Below, one piece after another: positions 58,595 to 64,000 of a stretch of 64,000 nucleotides of DNA. Within the stretch, counting starts at the first letter, position 1, and each line of letters opens with the position of its first letter. The notes below the pieces were generated by a model. It saw nothing but the letters and a program-made list of their open reading frames with translations. It was not told the DNA's origin and did no database searches. The position numbers and the translations under genes are program-made. This DNA comes from Yersinia hibernica (GTDB taxonomy: Bacteria; Pseudomonadota; Gammaproteobacteria; Enterobacterales; Enterobacteriaceae): positions 4,464,001-4,528,000 of the forward strand of contig NZ_CP032487.1 in the NCBI RefSeq assembly GCF_004124235.1. Direction: 5' to 3'.

Positions 58595-61500
58595 CTAATT
58601 CTGGACACATGGTACATACTCCAAATTAGCACCATCACTTACTTTGGGCACAGTACCGTCTCCGGTCACTATATTTACCATATATCGATAACCCGGCATT
58701 GTCGAAGGCTGAGTATTACTCCAATACGCAGTATTGGCGTCACCAGAAGCCCAACTGGTTGGCTTCTGCCATTCTGACCATAACGAACCAATTCCACGTA
58801 TATTAGTACCTTGAGTCAATTGATCCCGTGAAGGTATTACCATTCCGTTAGTCGAACAGTAATTTTCAGCATCAGAGAATTTTCGATAACTTCCCGAGAT
58901 AAACCAGCTAGTAACCTTAAACTCATAACGATAAGCATTTATGTTATCTCTCGCTGTTATTTTGACCAGCTTATTACGAACATTACTATCTATTAAAGTA
59001 ACATTGCCTTCATTATCAACACTCGTAGAGATGGTTTCGTTTGATGTCCAATCATAGTTTGTATTAGATGTTATATTCCCACTGGCGTTTATTTGGAATT
59101 TAGCATTTGAATATCCGGTCGTTGGGAACCCTTTATTAAAGGTAAAAACATAACTACCTGGCGCGACGACACTATTCACTTCGCGTAATGTTAAGAAATT
59201 AACGAGTAATGAGTCATTTGCTGCGAGTCCTGAAATAGTGGCTGTTATCGTAGTTTTGCCGCCAGTAGAACCGCTTTTAGTTACTGAAGAAAATATCTCT
59301 CCGCTTGAATTAGTCATACCGCTGGCCGGTGTTAGTGTAATGTCAGATGAAGCGGTAAAGTCAACCATGACATTGGCAACTCCGTTGCCGTCTGGGCCTA
59401 AAACAGTGGCTTTGACCGTATTGCTCTCTTCTCCTGAAATTGCATTATCCTTTGTCGTTTCGATACTAATATTAAAAATTTGGCTAAAATTGATGTCTTT
59501 TGTTTGGCTTATGCCGTTCACCGTGGCCTTCACTGTGGTAGTACCCGCAGTCATATTCGTCACTGTTGTCGTGGCTATCCCGTCAGCCCCCGTGGTACTA
59601 ATGGCCGTGACCACCGTAGCCCCATTGTCAGCCTCGAAACTTACCACATGACCTGATAGCGGGTTATTGCCCGCATCCGTAACAATGGCCTTGACCTCAT
59701 TGGTCTCTGTGCCATTAGCGCTAGCGTTATCTCTCACGACCGTCAGGTTGGCTGCCGTAATTTGAGCGGTGCTGTCGTCCGGTTCAAACGTGGTCGGCAC
59801 ACTTTGGCTTACGCCGTTCACCGTGGCCTTCACTGTGGTAGTACCCGCAGTCATATTCGTCACTGTTGTCGTGGCTATCCCGTCAGCCCCCGTGGTACTA
59901 ATGGCCGTGACCACCGTAGCCCCATTGTCAGCCTCGAAACTTACCACATGACCTGATAGCGGGTTATTGCCCGCATCCGTAACAATGGCCTTGACCTCAT
60001 TGGTCTCTGTACCATTAGCGCTAGCGTTATCTCTCACGACCGTCAGGTTGGCTGCCGTAATTTGAGCGGTGCTGTCGTCCGGTTCAAACGTGGTCGGCAC
60101 ACTTTGGCTTACGCCGTTCACCGTGGCCTTCACTGTGGTAGTACCCGCAGTCATATTCGTCACTGTTGTCGTGGCTATCCCGTCAGCCCCCGTGGTACTA
60201 ATGGCCGTGACCACCGTAGCCCCATTGTCAGCCTCGAAACTTACCACATGACCTGATAGCGGGTTATTGCCCGCATCCGTAACAATGGCCTTGACCTCAT
60301 TGGTCTCTGTGCCATTAGCGCTAGCGTTATCTCTCACGACCGTCAGGTTGGCTGCCGTAATTTGAGCGGTGCTGTCGTCCGGTTCAAACGTGGTCGGCAC
60401 ACTTTGGCTTACGCCGTTCACCGTGGCCTTCACTGTGGTAGTACCCGCAGTCATATTCGTCACTGTTGTCGTGGCTATCCCGTCAGCCCCCGTGGTACTA
60501 ATGGCCGTGACCACCGTAGCCCCATTGTCAGCCTCGAAACTTACCACATGACCTGATAGCGGGTTATTGCCCGCATCCGTAACAATGGCCTTGACCTCAT
60601 TGGTCTCTGTACCATTAGCGCTAGCGTTATCTCTCACGACCGTCAGGTTGGCTGCCGTAATTTGAGCGGTGCTGTCGTCCGGTTCAAACGTGGTCGGCAC
60701 ACTTTGGCTTACGCCGTTCACCGTGGCCTTCACTGTGGTAGTACCCGCAGTCATGTTGGTCACTGTCGCCGTAGCTACCCCATCGGCCCCGGTGGTGCCA
60801 ATCACGGTGGTCACCACCGCCCCATTGTCAGCCTCGAAACTTACCACGTGACCTGAGAGCGGATTATTACCTGCATCGGTCACCATGGCTTTAACCTCAT
60901 TGGTCTCTGTGCCATTAGCGCTAGCGTTATCTCTCACGACCGTCAGGTTGGCTGCCGTAATTTGAGCGGTGCTGTCGTCCGGTTCAAACGTGGTCGGCAC
61001 ACTTTGGCTTACGCCGTTCACCGTGGCCTTCACTGTGGTAGTACCCGCAGTCATGTTGGTCACTGTCGCCGTAGCTACCCCATCGGCCCCGGTGGTGCCA
61101 ATCACGGTGGTCACCACCGCCCCATTGTCAGCCTCGAAACTTACCACATGACCTGATAGCGGGTTATTGCCCGCATCCGTAACAATGGCCTTGACCTCAT
61201 TGGTCTCTGTACCATTAGCGCTAGCGTTATCTCTCACGACCGTCAGGTTGGCTGCCGTAATTTGAGCGGTGCTCGGTATAACCACAATCTGCATCGTTGC
61301 CCGAGGGGATGCATTGCCTTGCTGGTCATGAGCCACCGCACTCAGGGTATGAGTATTGCTGCTTCGTGTTGATTGATAAGGCGGCAATGTGATGGATATA
61401 GTCTGAGGCGATACTTGCGTCACGCTTCCACCTGCTGCGATTAGCCCCGCGCTGTCCCAGTCAACTCTTTCCAGCCCGTATTTCGACACTACCTGCGCAT

Positions 61501-62845
61501 TGACTATTGCCCTGGACAACGCTTCTCCTGTCACTGCATCGGGAAGAGTCAACTGCATCAGCGCCTGCTTCTGATAGTCGAGCACAATATTGTTATTACG
61601 TTCAACTAAGTCGTAGCGACTGCCCGCCAGTGTCCGGCTCGAGGCTACTGCAGAGGGACTGAGATGAGACTGCCAAGACTCACCCAATCGGTAGTTCAAC
61701 TGGAAGTTGATACTACTGTCATTCTTGCCGCCTTTACCGGCCCGATGTTCTGTTGCTACGGTTAATAACGGGATGGGCGTATAATTCACCCCGGCCGTTA
61801 CCGCATACGGGTTCTTTTGGCGATTATCTTTACCGAACAAAGCCACTTCATCTCCGCGGTATTTTTCATACATCAACTTACCGCCCAGTTGCGGATAAGT
61901 AGGTAGATAAGCTTCAGCTCGAACATCGTAGCCGTTGGCCGGACGTTCATTGTAGTCGGCAAAATCACGCGACTGGTGCCAGTCGGTGGTGCCGAAATAA
62001 CTGTTGGCAGACAGCTTGAGATAATCGGCCCAGGCTTCAGCTCCGATACCGACCCTGCGGTTTTTGCCCGTCATATCGTTATCAAAGAAGGTGTTGGCAC
62101 CGTACATCCAGTTATTTTGGAATGTACGCACTCCAGCTCCGATATTGACGGTATTGCGGCTGTCTTGATTACGGGCACCCAATTGCGTGAATAATATCGA
62201 TTTTTGATTATCATAGAGTGGGAGCAATACATCGACGGCACTGCCATCGAGCTTAAAGTCGTCATTCAGATTCATTTGTACGCGAGCGGTACCGAACTGA
62301 CTCAGCCATTGTTGGGCCTGGCTGTTGAATTCATTGTTGGCAACCGAGCGCGCCATGCGCTCGCCGGATTTGGCGGCATTACCGGTAGATAATGCCGCGG
62401 CGCCGGTTTGAGCATAACCTGCCAGTTTATTCTCCAGAGGAATATCAGCGTTTTTATTTTTTTGATTATCAATGGAGAACGGTGATGTTTTGCGGGGTAT
62501 ATCTATTTCATCCCCGGAGGCTAATTTATTAAAGGGTTTGGAGAAAGTTCGGTATATATTGATTCTTTTAAGTTCATCGACAGTCATACCGTTTCTTTTA
62601 GCTACAATGTTTACATTTTCGCCAGCAGTAAGAATATAAGATTCGGTAGGGATATTGACTAAGGTTGCCTTTGATATTGGAACGGCAGCAATGGCAGGAG
62701 TGAAGGATAAACTTAAAGGAAACAGTAATTGGAACAGAATATTCACCCAAGCGATAACCCTGAACGTTCGCTGCTGTGCGCATGCGGCTGCAAACTTACG
62801 TCCCGAGGGTGTTTTGAATGATTTCGTCCAATAGAAATTATGCAT
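58595..62845 (-). CDS. Intimin/invasin-like inverse autotransporter adhesin
   Basis: Type Ve secreted outer-membrane adhesin of 1416 aa. An extended signal peptide (about 1-54, ending AIAA) is followed by a LysM domain (about 68-117, ESYILTAGENVNIVAKRNGM). The 12-strand IAT beta-barrel spans about 160-440, with GAGVRTFQNNWMYGANTFFD and RVGIGAEAWADYLKLSANSY. The passenger has a linker Ig domain, six near-identical Big_1 domains (about 525-1115, 100 aa each) and a diverged seventh (about 1120-1215). It ends in an Ig-like domain and a C-type-lectin-like tip (about 1310-1416) with Cys in AENYC and VPCVQN, as in invasin D5. It probably binds host or bacterial surfaces. A LysM domain ties it to peptidoglycan. 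It is monocistronic; GGACG precedes ATG. Confidence 0.93.
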   Translation of the reverse strand: MHNFYWTKSFKTPSGRKFAAACAQQRTFRVIAWVNILFQLLFPLSLSFTPAIAAVPISKATLVNIPTESYILTAGENVNIVAKRNGMTVDELKRINIYRTFSKPFNKLASGDEIDIPRKTSPFSIDNQKNKNADIPLENKLAGYAQTGAAALSTGNAAKSGERMARSVANNEFNSQAQQWLSQFGTARVQMNLNDDFKLDGSAVDVLLPLYDNQKSILFTQLGARNQDSRNTVNIGAGVRTFQNNWMYGANTFFDNDMTGKNRRVGIGAEAWADYLKLSANSYFGTTDWHQSRDFADYNERPANGYDVRAEAYLPTYPQLGGKLMYEKYRGDEVALFGKDNRQKNPYAVTAGVNYTPIPLLTVATEHRAGKGGKNDSSINFQLNYRLGESWQSHLSPSAVASSRTLAGSRYDLVERNNNIVLDYQKQALMQLTLPDAVTGEALSRAIVNAQVVSKYGLERVDWDSAGLIAAGGSVTQVSPQTISITLPPYQSTRSSNTHTLSAVAHDQQGNASPRATMQIVVIPSTAQITAANLTVVRDNASANGTETNEVKAIVTDAGNNPLSGHVVSFEADNGAVVTTVIGTTGADGVATATVTNMTAGTTTVKATVNGVSQSVPTTFEPDDSTAQITAANLTVVRDNASANGTETNEVKAMVTDAGNNPLSGHVVSFEADNGAVVTTVIGTTGADGVATATVTNMTAGTTTVKATVNGVSQSVPTTFEPDDSTAQITAANLTVVRDNASANGTETNEVKAIVTDAGNNPLSGHVVSFEADNGATVVTAISTTGADGIATTTVTNMTAGTTTVKATVNGVSQSVPTTFEPDDSTAQITAANLTVVRDNASANGTETNEVKAIVTDAGNNPLSGHVVSFEADNGATVVTAISTTGADGIATTTVTNMTAGTTTVKATVNGVSQSVPTTFEPDDSTAQITAANLTVVRDNASANGTETNEVKAIVTDAGNNPLSGHVVSFEADNGATVVTAISTTGADGIATTTVTNMTAGTTTVKATVNGVSQSVPTTFEPDDSTAQITAANLTVVRDNASANGTETNEVKAIVTDAGNNPLSGHVVSFEADNGATVVTAISTTGADGIATTTVTNMTAGTTTVKATVNGISQTKDINFSQIFNISIETTKDNAISGEESNTVKATVLGPDGNGVANVMVDFTASSDITLTPASGMTNSSGEIFSSVTKSGSTGGKTTITATISGLAANDSLLVNFLTLREVNSVVAPGSYVFTFNKGFPTTGYSNAKFQINASGNITSNTNYDWTSNETISTSVDNEGNVTLIDSNVRNKLVKITARDNINAYRYEFKVTSWFISGSYRKFSDAENYCSTNGMVIPSRDQLTQGTNIRGIGSLWSEWQKPTSWASGDANTAYWSNTQPSTMPGYRYMVNIVTGDGTVPKVSDGANLEYVPCVQN
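59503..61273. repeat. Six tandem 300-bp repeats within the adhesin gene
   Basis: The Big_1 region is six in-frame copies of a 300-bp unit. Read along the gene, copies 1 and 2 (61273-60674) carry GAVVTTVIGTTGADGVATAT, while copies 3-6 carry GATVVTAISTTGADGIATTT. Copies 3-5 differ by almost nothing. The base at 59711, 60011, 60311, 60611, 60911 and 61211 alternates G, A, G, A, G, A. This indicates amplification partly in 600-bp double units. Copy number is likely unstable. Confidence 0.95.
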
Positions 62846-62956
62846 TTATTACGTCCGATTAAGTGTCTGAGATATTTGGACCGAACTGTATTGTGAATGC
62901 AATTAATACGCAATAAGACTTACCATACTTTACTATAGGATATTTCCTACATTATA

Positions 62957-63397
62957 GCGTGACGAGGCTCGATTTGGTCTTTTGAAACTGCCGGCTGCTT
63001 TCACTAATTTTTTGATGGGGGGCATGGTCAGACTCGATCCGGTTGTTCAGGTATTTAACCTGCCTTGTTTAGCATCATCCCGCAGCTTTCCTTCGTTGAT
63101 TAAACGAGTGATAGCGCGATAGAGATAAAACCATTTTCCATTGACTTTGATATAGGTTTCATCGAGTTGCCATGAGGAGTCGGTGTAAGTGAATTGATAT
63201 CGGTTCAACTTCTTACGGAGTAGTGGTACATATTCAATAAACCAACGGTAAATAGTAGAGCGATGAACGGAAATCCCACGCTCTGCCAGCATATCGCTGA
63301 CATTGGCATAACTCATCGGTGTTGAACCGTAGCACCATAAGCACCACAGGATGATCTCGGGAGCAAAATGTTTCCATTTGAAATCGTTAGGGGTCAT
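62957..63397 (-). pseudogene. IS6-family transposase, internally deleted
   Basis: The N-terminal part (from ATG at 63397) is a typical IS6/IS26-like transposase: MTPNDFKWKHFAPEIILWCL, ERGISVHRSTIYRWFIEY and WQLDETYIKVNGKWFYLYRA with the first catalytic Asp. It then breaks into unrelated residues and stops at 63047. Further downstream the C-terminal sequence YLNNRIESDHAP and KKLVKAAGSFKRPNRA is still readable, but in another frame, with an extra C in the GCCCCCC run. The middle with the other DDE residues is gone, so it is dead. Confidence 0.88.
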
Positions 63398-63465
63398 GTG
63401 GGGTTACTGAAGAAGGAATGAATAGCCTCAGTTTTCATGACAATTCCATTTTTTGCAACAAGCCC
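62957..63465 (-). mobile_element. Decayed IS6-family element
   Basis: Besides the transposase remnant, GGGCTTGTTGCAAA (minus strand, 63465-63452) resembles the IS6-family terminal repeat GGCACTGTTGCAAA and marks the left end. The opposite inverted repeat is not recognisable, and the remnant ends near 62957, about 110 bp before the adhesin start. Confidence 0.7.
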
Positions 63466-63709
63466 AAAAGAAGAGCCTAGTTGATCTGTGTGGAAGTAAT
63501 CGTATTTACGATGGCATGATGAAAACCAGAGGAAAACGATATTGAGTAATATATTGCGACCGAGAATGGGGCCATATTATTCTGTAGTGGTGTACAAAAA
63601 CAAACCGAATTTGTAAGCTGGAATATCTGTGATTGGCTTTTTTCGGGGATAATATGAACTATTATGCAGAGGACCACTTCTAGGTATCGTCAATTAACCT
63701 GGAAGTGTT
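63398..63709. other. Intergenic region after the IS6 remnant
   Basis: 312 bp that include the IS6 end up to 63465. The remaining part is AT-rich and must contain the promoter of the last gene. No other feature is recognised. Confidence 0.5.
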
Positions 63710-64000
63710 ATGAAAAAACTGAAACAGCAGTACAAATACTCAGAGGAGTTCTCAGGAGTTCGTCGTAGTTGGGTTCATTATCCTCTACTTAGGAACTGGT
63801 TATATAAACGTTTTAGCACTCGGCAGGAAAAGAGTCATTACTACTTGCATTCTATTGAATATAAAGGGTATCCACTAAAACTGAGAGCTGCGCGTGGAAA
63901 GCAACTTGCAAACCCATGGGATGATTACCCATCTGATGTTTATCATATAGCCAGAAACTGGAAACACAACTCTAGAAGAAGACGGCAGTACTATCGTTGA
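63710..64000 (+). CDS. Small basic protein of unknown function
   Basis: A complete 96-aa frame ending in TGA exactly at the window end. It is strongly basic and rich in Arg, Lys, Tyr and Trp, with no signal peptide or membrane helix. RSWVHYPLLRNWLYKRF and a C-terminal NSRRRRQYYR suggest nucleic-acid contact, but this is only composition. GGAAG precedes ATG. I do not recognise a family. It follows a decayed IS element and could belong to a mobile or phage-derived segment continuing beyond the window. Confidence 0.65.
   Translation: MKKLKQQYKYSEEFSGVRRSWVHYPLLRNWLYKRFSTRQEKSHYYLHSIEYKGYPLKLRAARGKQLANPWDDYPSDVYHIARNWKHNSRRRRQYYR

Noticed and set aside
59769..61151. Series of near-identical 60-64-residue plus-strand frames every 300 bp
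   Set aside because: They are antisense shadows of the adhesin repeat array; their periodicity comes from the Big_1 repeats.
59503..61273. Regular repeats considered as a CRISPR array
   Set aside because: The unit is 300 bp, coding, in frame, and has no spacers.

Overview
The window is chromosomal DNA of an enterobacterium, most likely a Yersinia of the enterocolitica-like group. The backbone order malP/malT, glpEGR, glpD, glgPACXB, asd, yhgN, gntK/gntT/gntR, yhhW, ryhB, yhhY is the enterobacterial core order known from E. coli. The accessory content (BtsS, inositol cluster, glutamate-mutase cluster, LysM inverse autotransporter) and the protein sequences point to Yersinia. The genus call is inference from recognised protein families, not from a marker gene.

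Region by region. 1-3849: start of malP and the divergent activator malT, with a shared MalT/CRP control region. 3877-5199: an AT-rich orphan gene of unknown function inserted between malT and glpE. 5396-9304: glpE, glpG, glpR and glpD, with a GlpR-operator-like site before glpD. 9385-18779: the glycogen operon glgB-glgX-glgC-glgA-glgP on the minus strand. 19275-27960: the sensor kinase btsS without its regulator, asd, yhgN, the gluconate genes gntK/gntT/gntR with a palindromic operator and CRP site, yhhW, the iron-stress sRNA ryhB under a near-consensus Fur box, and the acetyltransferase yhhY.

28083-41357 is a complete-looking myo-inositol catabolic island: iolE-iolG-iolD (minus), iolC with a C-terminal DUF2090 domain, iolR (RpiR type), iolB and iolA (minus), an MFS transporter and an IolI-like isomerase. 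Together these convert inositol to acetyl-CoA and dihydroxyacetone phosphate. Inverted repeats built on TGAAA/TTTCA recur upstream of its transcription units and are candidate IolR sites.

41875-56736 is a second catabolic island. It holds a coenzyme-B12-dependent glutamate mutase (glmS, glmL, glmE), methylaspartate ammonia-lyase (mal), an AtuA-family (DUF1446) protein with a DUF4387 partner, and a glutamate/aspartate-type symporter. Alongside are a class I fumarase that could hydrate mesaconate, a LysR regulator, and three B12-supply genes (btuR, cobA, pduX). The layout is a methylaspartate route of glutamate breakdown bundled with part of its own cofactor supply. No citramalate lyase is visible, so the AtuA/DUF4387 pair is the obvious candidate for an unassigned step.

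56784-64000 is a recombination-prone edge. It contains transposon-end-like repeats, a 5'-truncated group II intron joined to an IS3-family transposase fragment, a 1416-residue intimin/invasin-type inverse autotransporter with six nearly identical 300-bp Ig-domain repeats, a decayed IS6-family element and a small basic protein of unknown function.
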